Shown piece by piece: positions 35,379 to 44,889 of a DNA stretch of 64,000 bases. The notes under the pieces were generated by a model, which ran no database searches, was not told the DNA's origin, and saw nothing but the letters and a program-made list of their open reading frames with translations. The DNA comes from an uncultured Thiotrichaceae bacterium (GTDB lineage: Bacteria > Pseudomonadota > Gammaproteobacteria > Thiotrichales > Thiotrichaceae): assembly GCA_937925855.1 (NCBI GenBank), contig CALAMO010000028.1:54883-118882 (forward strand), read 5' to 3'. The number at the start of each line of letters is the position of its first letter. Position 1 is the stretch's first letter. The position numbers were made by a program, and so were the translations under genes.

Positions 35379-35900
35379 CTACTGCTTCACCAGTGCCTTC
35401 CACGGTTGATCATCAATCAATAAATCGCGAATAGCCGCGTTCCCAGCACCATCCAGCGAAATCAACAGCGAGCCCTGCTGATTTTCTACCCGCTGTTGCA
35501 GCCGCTGTACATATTGTTCGGGAATATAAAAGCGTTCCAGCTGGGTAATAAAATCACCTTCACTATTGCAGTTACCACGAATGTACTGGCTACAGCTGGC
35601 GGGACGCTCGTCCCAGGGAAAAACCCGGGCGTTTGGACTCAGACAGACCGCGGCTTCAATATCACTGGCCGGACAGTCCGCGTCATCACTAATGCCATAG
35701 TCAATTTTATACGTCAGGTAGTGTCCGACTAATAAGTGACGCGCATCAAATTGATCGATCGGTAACTTCACAGCCGTACCGTGCTCACGCTGTTGCTGCG
35801 CGAACCAAGCCTGCGCGGCCAATACACCCAGCGGCAAGATAAGCGCCAGCAGCAGCGTCCAGCGATTGTGCAGCCCACGTTTCAACAGATGACGCCTCAT
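35379..35900 (-). CDS. GDYXXLXY-domain membrane-anchored protein
   Basis: 173 residues with an N-terminal signal anchor (WTLLLALILPLGVLAAQAWF). The family motif appears as VGHYLTYKI (G-x-Y-x-x-Y-x-I), followed by a Cys-containing insert (ADCPASDIEAAVCL, ASCSQYIRGNC) and RFYIPEQYVQRL, where the FYIPE block is characteristic. Function unknown. It overlaps the DUF2157 gene by 4 bases (ATGA), a pairing often seen for these two families. Confidence 0.8.
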   Translation of the reverse strand: MRRHLLKRGLHNRWTLLLALILPLGVLAAQAWFAQQQREHGTAVKLPIDQFDARHLLVGHYLTYKIDYGISDDADCPASDIEAAVCLSPNARVFPWDERPASCSQYIRGNCNSEGDFITQLERFYIPEQYVQRLQQRVENQQGSLLISLDGAGNAAIRDLLIDDQPWKALVKQ

Positions 35901-37099
35901 TCGTGCAACTCCTCACTCCAACGCCGCAAACGTCCCCGGCTTTTGTACCAAAACCAAGCAATGCCGATAATCATCAAACCGGACATGATCAGGCCGACAC
36001 CGGTTGCTGCCAATCCACCCATTGCTTGGAAATACAGGATGACAAAACGCAGCCCAATCAGGAAGGTAATGAGGTTAAAAGTGCGGTGATGACCACTGTT
36101 GCCCGCATGCGTGGCATACAAAAATAAAATAAAAATCGTCAGAATCGGCGCTCGAATATCATCTGCCGTCCAGAAGCTGCTGCTGCCCACGGCTTCGGTA
36201 CCGATATAGTGATAGCGGGTGTTACCATCGAATAAGATATAGGGATGGTAATACAGAAGAAACAGTAGAATAACGGCAATTAACAGGCTTTTATTCAATA
36301 ACCGGTAATCAGGCCGGGTCAAAATAATCAGCGTCAGCACGGCAGCCGCCATATAGCCGGGTATATACCAAGCCAGCTCATACTCGCGCATTTCACCCCC
36401 GGAGCGCATAATATCAATAACCACTAGGGCGATTAAGCCTGAGACTTGAAACCAAAAGAAAAAGCTGCTGCTAAAGTTGTTTGCGACCCCAATAAACCGC
36501 ACAAAACTATAGCAGCTTGCCGCCAGCAGTGGCATAAACATAAACAGCGCCGGTAGCTGCCGGTATGTTTCACTCATTCCGCTCGCAGCGAAGCTAACGC
36601 CCGCCCAGGCAAACGCATACAAAAAAAGCGTCGTCCAAAAGAAAGGCGCAAATAATTTTCTAGCAAACAGCACCAGCGGCAGGCTTATCGCTGCCCAGAG
36701 TAGCAGTGCCTGATACCACGCCGCGCTAAGATGGTAAATCTGCCCAATCAGACCGATAGTCGCGAGGCAGAGCACGATAAAGCCGCTGATTAATACATCA
36801 AACCAGTGGCTATTAACGCGGGGATAATGCATAAAAATACCCACAGCCAACAAACCTAGCACAGTAAAAGCACAGGCCAGTTTAAGCATATCCGGGATCA
36901 AGGCCCAGTTGGCCGCAATCAATGAAATAATACCCAAACCAATAATGGAGGTACCGAGTATCAACAAACTGTATAGCCACCAACCACCGTTGTTACCCGG
37001 CACAGCGGCTTTTTCATATTGACTGATCGCGTCGTACTGCGTGTTCGAAATCAGCCCCTGTTCCAGCCACGCGCTCAATTTCTTCTCGATACCTGCCAT
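35897..37099 (-). CDS. DUF2157 polytopic membrane protein
   Basis: 400 residues. The N-terminal cytoplasmic helices (KLSAWLEQGLISNTQYDAISQYE) precede about 10-12 membrane helices; the first, WWLYSLLILGTSIIGLGIISLIAANW, is the DUF2157 signature. Function is unknown. It forms an operon with the downstream GDYXXLXY gene, which suggests one envelope complex. AGGGA lies about 10 bases before the ATG. Confidence 0.85.
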   Translation of the reverse strand: MAGIEKKLSAWLEQGLISNTQYDAISQYEKAAVPGNNGGWWLYSLLILGTSIIGLGIISLIAANWALIPDMLKLACAFTVLGLLAVGIFMHYPRVNSHWFDVLISGFIVLCLATIGLIGQIYHLSAAWYQALLLWAAISLPLVLFARKLFAPFFWTTLFLYAFAWAGVSFAASGMSETYRQLPALFMFMPLLAASCYSFVRFIGVANNFSSSFFFWFQVSGLIALVVIDIMRSGGEMREYELAWYIPGYMAAAVLTLIILTRPDYRLLNKSLLIAVILLFLLYYHPYILFDGNTRYHYIGTEAVGSSSFWTADDIRAPILTIFILFLYATHAGNSGHHRTFNLITFLIGLRFVILYFQAMGGLAATGVGLIMSGLMIIGIAWFWYKSRGRLRRWSEELHE

Positions 37100-37178
37100 G
37101 AGCAGAATGTCCCTGTTACTCGGAAATTTGTTGTCGATGAATATGCATTAGCGTAGTACTTGCGGCTTGATGATCACA

Positions 37179-37424
37179 TCACGGGCCGCGCTGATCCCAT
37201 AGGTCGGCATTGTCCACCCACTTTATAGCACCTGCACATACAAACGCGCCAATTAATGCCATAGCACCCCATAACGTTGAATGAACAAAAATCAGCAGTA
37301 GTCCAGCCAAACAAGCCGTCACCAGCTCCAGACGGACCGCATCCCGGCGCTGCGTCACTAGGCAGAGGGCAACTCTCACCCAAAGTGGAATTTTTTTCCA
37401 TTGTTCGCTTGTTTTATCGAGCAT
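37179..37424 (-). CDS. Small inner-membrane protein of unknown function
   Basis: 81 residues with AGGAG four bases before the ATG. A cytoplasmic start (KTSEQWKKIPLWVRVALC) is followed by two membrane segments (LVTACLAGLLLIFVHSTLW, AMALIGAFVCAGAIKWV) and a hydrophilic end (DNADLWDQRGP). No family recognised. It runs toward the DUF2157 gene in the same direction with an 79-base gap. Confidence 0.55.
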   Translation of the reverse strand: MLDKTSEQWKKIPLWVRVALCLVTQRRDAVRLELVTACLAGLLLIFVHSTLWGAMALIGAFVCAGAIKWVDNADLWDQRGP

Positions 37425-37475
37425 GCTACTCCTATCATCATGAGTGAAGCGTTTAATGTTACCAGCGTTAAATGC

Positions 37476-37721
37476 ATGATGCCTGATTTTAAAATTCGCT
37501 CAATAATGTGCCTTTTTTTCATTTTCGCTAGTAACCTTGCTGCCCACGCAGGTTTTTTCAAGAATCCAACCGCGCTGTTTAACATTCAGCCTACCTGCAA
37601 CGCCACAGCTAGCACCGCGTCGAAAAGAGTGTTGGCCGATAACATCTTCGAGGCGTGCACTACCCTATTGGGCAATGGATATCTTGGTATGGCGCTACTG
37701 TTCGGCTACCGAATGAGGTAA
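37476..37721 (+). CDS. Possible small exported protein upstream of alkB
   Basis: About 81 residues from tandem ATGs at 37476/37479 (frame open to 37401). It reads as a signal peptide (IRSIMCLFFIFASNLAAHA) followed by a short mature part with two Cys. Its stop lies 2 bases before the alkB ATG and overlaps that gene's ribosome-binding site, as in an operon. No ribosome-binding site is obvious and no family is recognised, so it may be a chance frame. Confidence 0.35.
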   Translation: MMPDFKIRSIMCLFFIFASNLAAHAGFFKNPTALFNIQPTCNATASTASKRVLADNIFEACTTLLGNGYLGMALLFGYRMR

Positions 37722-37723
37722 AC

Positions 37724-38371
37724 ATGGACTTATTTTCAACTGATGGCACTGAGTCATGGTGGCAGGAACCGATTTGCCCAGGTGCAGTTGTGCTGCGACA
37801 GTTTGCCACTGCGGCAACGACGGATATTCTTACTACGCTGGATGGGCTGATAGCAGACGCGCCGCTGCGCCAAATGCAAACGCCGGGCGGGGGCAAAATG
37901 TCAGCAGCCCTCAGCGCCTGTGGAGACTACGGTTGGGTTTCAGATCGCAGGGGCTATCGCTACGCCGCTATAGACCCTCTGACCCAGCAGGCGTGGCCAG
38001 AAATGCCAGATCTATTATCTACCTTAGCAGCGCGGGCGGCAGCCGCTGCTGGGTACCCACATTACTCACCGGATGTCTGTCTGATTAACTGCTATGAAAC
38101 CGGGGCTAAGATGGGCCTGCATCAGGATAAGGATGAGCTGGACTTTTCGGCTCCTATTGTTTCAGTTTCGCTCGGTGTTCCGGCTAATTTCCAGTTTGGG
38201 GGAGCAAAACGCACGGATAAACCTGTGAAAATTCCCCTACAGCATGGCGATGTCGTGGTTTGGGGCGGCCCTGCCCGCCTCAATTTCCACGGTGTACTCA
38301 CGGTGCGCAAAGCCTTACATCCGCTCACCGGCAGTCGGCGTTTCAATCTCACCTTTCGTAAGACACACTGA
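37724..38371 (+). CDS. alkB: AlkB-type Fe(II)/2-oxoglutarate DNA/RNA demethylase
   Basis: 215 residues from ATG 37724 with GAGG just upstream. AlkB blocks: YHYSPDVCLINCYETGAKMGLHQDKDE with the HxD iron ligands, IVSVSLGVPANFQFGG, GDVVVWGGPARLNFHGV with the distal His, and TGSRRFNLTFRKT with the 2-oxoglutarate Arg. It oxidatively reverses 1-methyladenine and 3-methylcytosine damage. Convergent with the ABC permease gene. Confidence 0.92.
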   Translation: MDLFSTDGTESWWQEPICPGAVVLRQFATAATTDILTTLDGLIADAPLRQMQTPGGGKMSAALSACGDYGWVSDRRGYRYAAIDPLTQQAWPEMPDLLSTLAARAAAAAGYPHYSPDVCLINCYETGAKMGLHQDKDELDFSAPIVSVSLGVPANFQFGGAKRTDKPVKIPLQHGDVVVWGGPARLNFHGVLTVRKALHPLTGSRRFNLTFRKTH

Positions 38372-38475
38372 GAGGCAGAGACGCTCTACGATGTTGGACG
38401 CGGCTACAACCCCGCCAAACACTCAGCGTACAGAGTTAGCCGCTACTAATCCTAACGCCATTCAGCAAACTAATA

Positions 38476-39519
38476 TCAGGCGGGAGCCAGCCCCCGCAGG
38501 CGCTCTGAGCGCCTGCGCAGCAGTTCAACGACGGTCAGCAAACCAATCGAAATCATTACTAAAATCGTCGCCACCGCCAGAATGGTCGGGCTGATCTGTT
38601 CTCTAATACCGGAGAACATTTGACGCGGAATGGTGCGTTGTTCGACATCTGCCAGGAAGAGAACGGCGACAACTTCGTCGAGTGAGGTAATAAAGGCAAA
38701 TAAAGCGCCTGAGATCATACCGGGTAGAATCAGCGGCATAATGACCTTACGGAAGGTCGCCCAGCCATTAGCACCCATACCCTGTGACGCACGAATTAAC
38801 GAGCGGTCGAAGCCGGTTAGCGTGGCGGTGACGGTGATAATCACAAAGGGCACACCCAGCGTAGTATGCGCCAGAATCACGCCCAGATAAGTCTTCGCCA
38901 GACCCACATCCGAGTAGAAAAAGAACATGCCAGTCGCCATGATTACCAGCGGTACAATCATCGGTGAAATCAGCAGTGAGGTAATCAGGTTGCGGTAGGG
39001 CATATTGGGCTGTGACAGACCCAGCGCAGCCAGTGTGCCCAATGTAGTCGCGAGGAAGGTTGAGCATAGTGCAATAAAGAAGGAATTCCGCGTCGCCCGA
39101 ATCCACTGCGCGTTATTCCACATATCCGCCCACCAGCCTTCAGTGGCGTTGGGTGCGGCCATGCCATTATAGAAAATGTCTTTGTACCAGCGTGTCGAGA
39201 AGGCATCGGGGTCGAGAGACAGCATGCCATCGGTGAAGGTAAAGTAAGGCTCTACGTTAAACGATAGCGGCACAATCACTAAAATCGGTGTGATTAAAAA
39301 GACAAAAATAAAAGTACATAGGGTCAGGTAGGTGTACTGCCAGATGCGTTCACCGGTGGAAGCGTAAGCCGGTAGTTCACTCATGAAGAACAGCGGCGCA
39401 CCAAACAGAAACGCAAAGGCTAGGGTGGCAAATACTGAGCGGCTTATTAGTAGCACCAACACACAAGCCGCCAGAAAAATCAGATTATGTGTTTTCATAT
39501 TACTGAAAATATTTTTCAT
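38476..39519 (-). CDS. ABC importer permease, PotC-like
   Basis: 347 residues. The BPD_transp_1 core occupies the C-terminal two thirds (ATRNSFFIALCSTFLATTLGTLAALGL, then the EAA-like loop ASQGMGANGWATFRKVIMPLILPG). The N-terminus has two extra hydrophobic helices (LIFLAACVLVLLISRSVF, ATLAFAFLFGAPLFF) not found in PotC, and a long loop near residues 88-130. It is the last gene of the importer operon. Substrate is likely a polyamine or similar cation. Confidence 0.87.
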   Translation of the reverse strand: MKNIFSNMKTHNLIFLAACVLVLLISRSVFATLAFAFLFGAPLFFMSELPAYASTGERIWQYTYLTLCTFIFVFLITPILVIVPLSFNVEPYFTFTDGMLSLDPDAFSTRWYKDIFYNGMAAPNATEGWWADMWNNAQWIRATRNSFFIALCSTFLATTLGTLAALGLSQPNMPYRNLITSLLISPMIVPLVIMATGMFFFYSDVGLAKTYLGVILAHTTLGVPFVIITVTATLTGFDRSLIRASQGMGANGWATFRKVIMPLILPGMISGALFAFITSLDEVVAVLFLADVEQRTIPRQMFSGIREQISPTILAVATILVMISIGLLTVVELLRRRSERLRGLAPA

Positions 39520-39536
39520 TGTGATTCACTCGCCCC

Positions 39537-40817
39537 TTAACCAAAGCTCAGTTTTTCAATACCCACCAGCTTGTTATAAAGCCAGTAGAGCACCAGTATC
39601 ACGACCAGCAGGATTGCGCCAAGTGCTGCACCCAAGCTCCAATTCAATGACTTTTGGATGTGGTAAGCGATCAGGTTGGAGATCAGAATGCCGTCCTCAC
39701 CACCCACCAGTGCCGGGGTAATGTAGAAACCGATAGACAGAATGAAAACCAATAAGGTGCCCGCCGCAATACCGGGCAGGGTTTGCGGAAAATAAATGCG
39801 ACGGAAAGCATTAAAGGGGGTGCCCCCCATAGAACGTGCCGCCCGCATATAGCTGGGTGAAATGGTTTTCATGACCGAATACAACGGTAGAATCATAAAC
39901 GGCAGCAGGATATGCACCATGGAAATAATGGTACCGGTCTGGTTATAGATCATCTGGATGCGACCATCATCCGCCACAACGCCGAGATAAACCAGAATAT
40001 CGTTGATAATGCCTTCGGTCTGCAAAATAGCAATCCAGGCGGTGGTACGCACCAGCAGTGATGTCCAGAACGGCAGCAGTACTAATATCATCAGCAGGTT
40101 CGAGGTGCGCATCGGCAGCGTAGACAACAAATAAGCCACAGGGAAAGCGAGAATAAAACAAAAGAAAGTGATGACAACGGACATGCCCAACGTTTTGCCA
40201 AAGTTGCTGACATAGATTTGATAGAGTTCGTCGGCCCGGACAATATTGCCATCGTCATCATACTTTCTATCCAGCGCTGCCAGATAGAAGGCAGGCGTAT
40301 AATCTCGCGAAACACGTTTCAGCGTGCGCCAAATGACAGGGTTGTCCCACTTTTTATTGGTTTTTAACAAAGCTTCCTTATACGGGCCTGCTTTAATTTT
40401 GTTTACTTTTCTGCCGGTAGAGGTGAAAAGACTGCGCGTACCGGGCATTTCATAGTTCATCCGGGTCGCCAGATTGCCGATGGTTTTGCCAATTTCGCGG
40501 TTTTTCTTAGCGGTTTGCATATCATCAACAAAAGCAGCAAACACGGCTTCGTCCGGTAGGCCCTGTTCATCCCAGTCCTGGATGATTTCTGCAAACTGCG
40601 GTAGGACATTGCTAGCGCTGGGGTTATGTACAGAGCGTAATAACATCTGGCCGATAGGCAGGACAAAACTGATAAACAGAAATAACACCAGTGGCAGGGT
40701 AAGTAGGAAAGCGCGCCATTTTAGTGTACGGGTTGTACGTGCCAGCTTCTGTTTTAAAGGTACCCCATCGTCGCTAAGTATTGCATTAGGGTTTTGTTGG
40801 GCCGAAACCTCAGACAT
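39537..40817 (-). CDS. ABC importer permease, PotB-like with a large periplasmic insert
   Basis: 426 residues, about 130 more than PotB. After helix 1 (FLLTLPLVLFLFISFVLPIGQMLL) comes a hydrophilic segment of about 125 residues (roughly 65-195) before the core (LGMSVVITFFCFILAFPVAYLL). The EAA loop is MRAARSMGGTPFNAFRRIYFPQTLPG. GAGGGG precedes the ATG. The gene follows the binding-protein gene across a strong hairpin terminator, so it is read at a lower level. Confidence 0.87.
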   Translation of the reverse strand: MSEVSAQQNPNAILSDDGVPLKQKLARTTRTLKWRAFLLTLPLVLFLFISFVLPIGQMLLRSVHNPSASNVLPQFAEIIQDWDEQGLPDEAVFAAFVDDMQTAKKNREIGKTIGNLATRMNYEMPGTRSLFTSTGRKVNKIKAGPYKEALLKTNKKWDNPVIWRTLKRVSRDYTPAFYLAALDRKYDDDGNIVRADELYQIYVSNFGKTLGMSVVITFFCFILAFPVAYLLSTLPMRTSNLLMILVLLPFWTSLLVRTTAWIAILQTEGIINDILVYLGVVADDGRIQMIYNQTGTIISMVHILLPFMILPLYSVMKTISPSYMRAARSMGGTPFNAFRRIYFPQTLPGIAAGTLLVFILSIGFYITPALVGGEDGILISNLIAYHIQKSLNWSLGAALGAILLVVILVLYWLYNKLVGIEKLSFG

Positions 40818-40879
40818 GATGAAAGCCCCTCATCAGAAGTGTAAATAAAGAAAAATAAGTGTATTTTGAGACGTAATAT

Positions 40880-40911
40880 AAAAAGTATGGAGTGGTAAAA
40901 CCACTCCATAC
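40880..40911 (-). terminator. Intraoperonic intrinsic terminator between binding protein and permeases
   Basis: A perfect 12-bp stem (40885-40896 with 40900-40911, arm GTATGGAGTGGT) with a 3-base loop. On the minus strand it is followed by TTTTTATATT. It sits 22 bases past the binding-protein stop and about 70 bases before the permease start. Such partial terminators let the periplasmic binding protein be made in excess over the membrane subunits. Confidence 0.85.
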
Positions 40912-40933
40912 AGGTCAAACACCAGCGGTTAAC

Positions 40934-42031
40934 TTAGCCTGCTAACCAAGCGTTGAAACGCTCACTCAGCTGATCCTGATTGTCTGCCCAGAACTCAAAG
41001 TTGTTCTGTACCGCATTAGTCAGGTTATCAGGCGCTGTTGGCATTTGTGGGCCCATATCAATGTCTTTGTTATGGTACTTACCCACTAATGGTGCAGAAG
41101 ACATACGTGCCGGGCCATAAGAGATGTAAGAGGCCTGCGCTGCCAGCTGTTCGGTCGCGGTAGAGAACTTCAGGAAGTCCATAGCCAAATCTTTGTTCTT
41201 AGCACCTTTCGGAATGACCCATAAGTCCAGATCCCAGATTTGACCGTCCCAAACGATTTCAAACGGCTTATCTTCGCCCGCGACCGCGTTGAAAATACGG
41301 CCATTATAAGCAGTCGTCATTGCAACTTCGCCATCAGCCAGTAACTGAGGTGGCTGTGCGCCAGCTTCCCACCAGATCACAGAGTCTTTGATTGAATCCA
41401 GCTTTTTAAATGCGCGATCAACGCCTTCTTCAGTCGCCAGCACTTCATAGACGTCTTTTGCGGCAACGCCGTCAGCCATCAGTGCAAACTCCAGGTTAGA
41501 CTTTGGATTCTTACGCAGGCCACGCTTGCCCGGGAATTTCTCAAGGTCAAAGAAGTCAGCAATCGTCTTCGGGCCATCTGCCATTTTTGACTTGTCATAG
41601 GCAAAGATGGTTGACCAAACGATATTAGCGACCGCACATTCGTGCAGTGTGCCTTCCATGAAGTCTTCGGTTGCCGGCTTGCCATCGGCACCTGCTGGCA
41701 GTTCAGAATGATCAATCGTTTCCAGTAAGCCTTCATCACAGGCACGAATAGCATCAGACAGTTCAACGTCCACCAAATCCCAGGTCACATTACCGGCTTC
41801 TACCTGTGCTTTGATTTCGGCAGTACCGCCGTTGTAATCCTCAGATTTGATCTGTTTACCGGTCTTGGCGATCCATGGCTTGTGGTAGGCTTCCACCTGT
41901 GATTTGGTGTAAGCACCGCCCCAGGACACAACAGTGATTGATTCTGAGTGTGAACCCGCCTGTGCAAGGCCAGCGGTGCTCATAAGACCAGCTGCGATTA
42001 AGCTGGATAGTAGCAGTTTTGGAAGTTTCAT
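40934..42031 (-). CDS. Periplasmic polyamine-type solute-binding protein
   Basis: 365 residues with a signal peptide (LLLSSLIAAGLMSTAGLAQA|GS) and a strong ribosome-binding site GGAGGAG. Mature blocks include ITVVSWGGAYTKSQVEAYHKPW, WDLVDVELSDAIRACDEGLLE and FGKRGLRKNPKSNLEFALMADG-like family-16 binding-protein features. PotD/PotF-related proteins bind polyamines or related compounds; the ligand here is not decided. It feeds the two permeases downstream. Confidence 0.87.
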   Translation of the reverse strand: MKLPKLLLSSLIAAGLMSTAGLAQAGSHSESITVVSWGGAYTKSQVEAYHKPWIAKTGKQIKSEDYNGGTAEIKAQVEAGNVTWDLVDVELSDAIRACDEGLLETIDHSELPAGADGKPATEDFMEGTLHECAVANIVWSTIFAYDKSKMADGPKTIADFFDLEKFPGKRGLRKNPKSNLEFALMADGVAAKDVYEVLATEEGVDRAFKKLDSIKDSVIWWEAGAQPPQLLADGEVAMTTAYNGRIFNAVAGEDKPFEIVWDGQIWDLDLWVIPKGAKNKDLAMDFLKFSTATEQLAAQASYISYGPARMSSAPLVGKYHNKDIDMGPQMPTAPDNLTNAVQNNFEFWADNQDQLSERFNAWLAG

Positions 42032-42194
42032 GTACTTCTCCTCCTATTAGAAATCAGATGCTGCGTTAGCAGCGTTGGTATAGATTTTGGTATAACTATT
42101 TGTATAAATAATGACATCACGAAGCAACACTAAACAGTCTCTGCCATAGGGTGTTAAGCAACCCCGTGCGCAAATTATAGTCTAGCCGATAAGA

Positions 42195-43289
42195 CTAGCC
42201 GGTAAAGTCTAATGCTTTACAGTCGCTGGAATTCCAACCAATTTGTACAGCCTGGCCTGCTGCCAGCGGGCGCATATCGGAGCGATTGCGCACTTTAACG
42301 ATAAATTCATCGTTACCCGCGACATCAACCCGGACGCGAATATGGTCACCAAGGTAAATCAGCTCTTCAATTTTTCCGGGTAATACATCGTCCATTGCGC
42401 TGCTTGGATCAAGCTCCACCCGCTCGGGCCGTAATGACAGCGTCGTGCGATCACCGACCTTATCAACATTGACTTTTTCAGCGATAACAGTGTCGCCACC
42501 ATCTGTTTTCACTGTACATTTGGAGCCGTCAATGTGCTCAACAGTTCCTGAAAGGGTATTGTTTTCCCCAATAAACTGAGCGACAAAGGCATTTTGCGGG
42601 CGCTCGTATAAATCATCGGGGGTAGAGAGCTGTTGAATAACGCCATCGTTAAAGACCGCAACCCTATCCGACATGGTGAGTGCTTCGGTCTGGTCGTGCG
42701 TAACATACACCACGGTCACCCCGAGCTGTTCATGAATATGCTTGATCTCATACTGCATTTGCTCGCGCAGCTGCTTGTCCAATGCACCCAGCGGTTCATC
42801 CATCAACACTAAATCAGGCTCAAACACCAGCGCCCGTGCGACCGCAACACGCTGCTGCTGCCCACCGGATAACTGTGCCGGACGGCGGTCGCCGAAATCG
42901 CCAAGCTCGACCATGTCCAACGCGCGCTTTACCTTGGCTTTCACGTCTGCACCGGACATTTTGCGTACCTGTAGCGGGTAGGCAAGGTTCTCTGACACCG
43001 ACATGTGCGGGAACAGCGCGTAGTTCTGGAACACCATACCGATACCGCGCTTGTGCGGGGGTACCTTATTAATGGGTCTGCCGCCGAGGTAGATTTCGCC
43101 GTTGGTCGCTGGCTCAAAGCCCGCTAGCATCATTAAACAAGTCGATTTGCCTGAGCCGGATGGGCCAAGCATGGTGAGAAATTCACCTTTGGCGATATCA
43201 AGATTCAGATTCTTAACGACGAGTATTTCACCGTCGTAACTTTTCTGTACTTCACGGAAACTGACAAAAGGATCAGCGGAAGAATTCAT
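42195..43289 (-). CDS. potA: ABC importer ATPase, PotA-like
   Basis: About 364 residues from ATG 43289 (AGGGA upstream). Walker A is LGPSGSGKSTCL, signature LSGGQQQRVAVARALV, Walker B LVLMDEPLGALD, H-loop VTHDQTEAL. The C-terminal TOBE domain (LRPERVELDPSS) follows. It energises the importer on the cytoplasmic face. It is the first gene of the four-gene unit potA-binding protein-permease-permease; a 163-base gap with a probable second promoter separates it from the binding-protein gene. Confidence 0.9.
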   Translation of the reverse strand: MNSSADPFVSFREVQKSYDGEILVVKNLNLDIAKGEFLTMLGPSGSGKSTCLMMLAGFEPATNGEIYLGGRPINKVPPHKRGIGMVFQNYALFPHMSVSENLAYPLQVRKMSGADVKAKVKRALDMVELGDFGDRRPAQLSGGQQQRVAVARALVFEPDLVLMDEPLGALDKQLREQMQYEIKHIHEQLGVTVVYVTHDQTEALTMSDRVAVFNDGVIQQLSTPDDLYERPQNAFVAQFIGENNTLSGTVEHIDGSKCTVKTDGGDTVIAEKVNVDKVGDRTTLSLRPERVELDPSSAMDDVLPGKIEELIYLGDHIRVRVDVAGNDEFIVKVRNRSDMRPLAAGQAVQIGWNSSDCKALDFTG

Positions 43290-43559
43290 GTATGTCCCTG
43301 TTGATTTTATAACTTTATCGAGTAGCCCTAACGGTAATACCAAACCAGCGTAAAACGGCCAAACACTTCAGGCAGTCTGAATTAACGGACTGTTTACCCG
43401 ATGCATACTTCATTAACTGGACAGTCAACATAACATAAATTAATTAATTGTGAACAGTCTTTTGTAAGGTGAATCAATATAAGTATTGAGGGGTGAAAAG
43501 TCTGCCGTTTGCTGCCAGAATCCTTACTTCGTTACCGAACAAGCCGAGTAAATAACACC

Positions 43560-44786
43560 ATGTCTACACAGACTGAACTGAAACGCCATCAAACCGTTGC
43601 GGTAAAGATAGGCAATGTCCACGTCGGCGGTGCAGCACCCGTGGTGGTGCAGTCCATGACCAATACCGATACCGCCGACGCCGTGCGTACGGCGGTGCAG
43701 TGTGCGGAGTTGGCACAGGCGGGCTCGGAACTGGTGCGCATCACCGTCAATACGCTGGAAGCCGCCCAAGCCGTACCCGATATTGTGCAGCGACTGGATA
43801 AGATGGGCTGCGCGGTACCGCTGATTGGTGATTTTCATTACAACGGCCATAAGTTACTTAGTGCCGTACCGGAGTGTGCGGCAGCATTGGCCAAGTACCG
43901 CATTAATCCGGGTAATGTCGGGCGGGGTAAAAAGCGCGATGAGCAGTTCGCACAAATGATTGAGTTTGCCTGTGAATACGGTAAGCCGGTGCGTATTGGG
44001 GTGAACTGGGGGTCGCTGGATCAGGAGTTGCTGGCGCGTAAGCTGGACGATAATTCAAAATTGGCACAGCCGCTGGAGCTGGGCGATGTGATGCATGAGG
44101 CGCTGATTGAGTCAGCCTTATCCAGTGCGGCGAAAGCGGAAGAATATGGCTTGCCACATGATCATATTATCCTGTCCTGTAAGCTGAGTGACGTACAGGG
44201 CTTGGTACGGGCTTACCGTGATATGGCGAGTCGCTGTGATTACCCATTGCACTTAGGTCTGACTGAAGCGGGTATGGGGAGCAAGGGTATTGTGGCTTCT
44301 ACTGCGGCGCTGTCTATTTTGCTACAGGAAGGTATTGGCGACACCATTCGTATTTCACTGACGCCGGAGCCGGGTGCTCCGCGTGAAAAAGAGGTGATCG
44401 TCGGTCAGGAAATTCTACAGGTCATGGGGCTGCGTTCTTTTACGCCACAAGTGGTGTCCTGTCCGGGCTGTGGTCGTACCTCAAGTGATTATTTTCAGCA
44501 TCTTGCCGAGCAGATTCAGAGCTGGCTGCGTGAACAGATGCCGGTGTGGAAAACGCAGTATGCCGGGGTTGAGAGTATGTCGGTAGCGGTAATGGGCTGT
44601 GTGGTTAACGGGCCGGGCGAGAGTAAACATGCAAACATTGGAATTAGCTTGCCGGGTAGTGGCGAGCGGCCGGTTGCGCCGGTGTATGAGGACGGGGAAA
44701 AGACAGTGACGCTTAAAGGTGAGCGGATTGCGGAGGAATTTCAGGCGATGGTGGGCGCTTATGTGCGGCGGACTTATGGTGTTTAG
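43560..44786 (+). CDS. ispG: 4-hydroxy-3-methylbut-2-en-1-yl diphosphate synthase IspG (GcpE)
   Basis: About 408 residues from ATG 43560. N-terminal TIM barrel blocks are [33 protein letters not shown] and [14 protein letters not shown]. The [4Fe-4S] site has [13 protein letters not shown] (Cys-x2-Cys) and [19 protein letters not shown]. It converts MEcPP to HMBPP, the penultimate step of the MEP isoprenoid pathway. It stands alone; the 270-base upstream gap (43290-43559) shared with potA shows no other gene. Confidence 0.95.
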   Translation: MSTQTELKRHQTVAVKIGNVHVGGAAPVVVQSMTNTDTADAVRTAVQCAELAQAGSELVRITVNTLEAAQAVPDIVQRLDKMGCAVPLIGDFHYNGHKLLSAVPECAAALAKYRINPGNVGRGKKRDEQFAQMIEFACEYGKPVRIGVNWGSLDQELLARKLDDNSKLAQPLELGDVMHEALIESALSSAAKAEEYGLPHDHIILSCKLSDVQGLVRAYRDMASRCDYPLHLGLTEAGMGSKGIVASTAALSILLQEGIGDTIRISLTPEPGAPREKEVIVGQEILQVMGLRSFTPQVVSCPGCGRTSSDYFQHLAEQIQSWLREQMPVWKTQYAGVESMSVAVMGCVVNGPGESKHANIGISLPGSGERPVAPVYEDGEKTVTLKGERIAEEFQAMVGAYVRRTYGV

Positions 44787-44833
44787 TCAATAGCGGTGCT
44801 TTGGGGCCTAACCGCGCTTAACGCGCAAAAGTA

Positions 44834-44879
44834 AGGGGCTGTGCAAGACAACAACAGCCCCTACTAACACTGAGTTTTT
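44834..44879. terminator. Bidirectional terminator between ispG and the glycine-zipper lipoprotein gene
   Basis: Stem AGGGGCTGT (44834-44842) with ACAGCCCCT (44854-44862), an 11-base loop and TTTTT at 44874-44878 on the plus strand. On the minus strand the stem is followed by a shorter CTTTTG. It lies between two convergent genes. Confidence 0.7.
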
Positions 44880-44889
44880 AACTTGCGGA

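Noticed and set aside
37376-37585. Minus-strand frame of 69 codons overlapping the small exported protein
   Set aside because: No ribosome-binding site, no recognisable domain and it overlaps a better-supported minus-strand gene start (37424).
38495-38517. 10-bp hairpin CGCAGGCGCT with a 3-base loop as a terminator of the importer operon
   Set aside because: It lies in the last codons of the PotC-like gene and is followed by no T-run on the minus strand; the Arg/Leu-rich coding sequence explains it.
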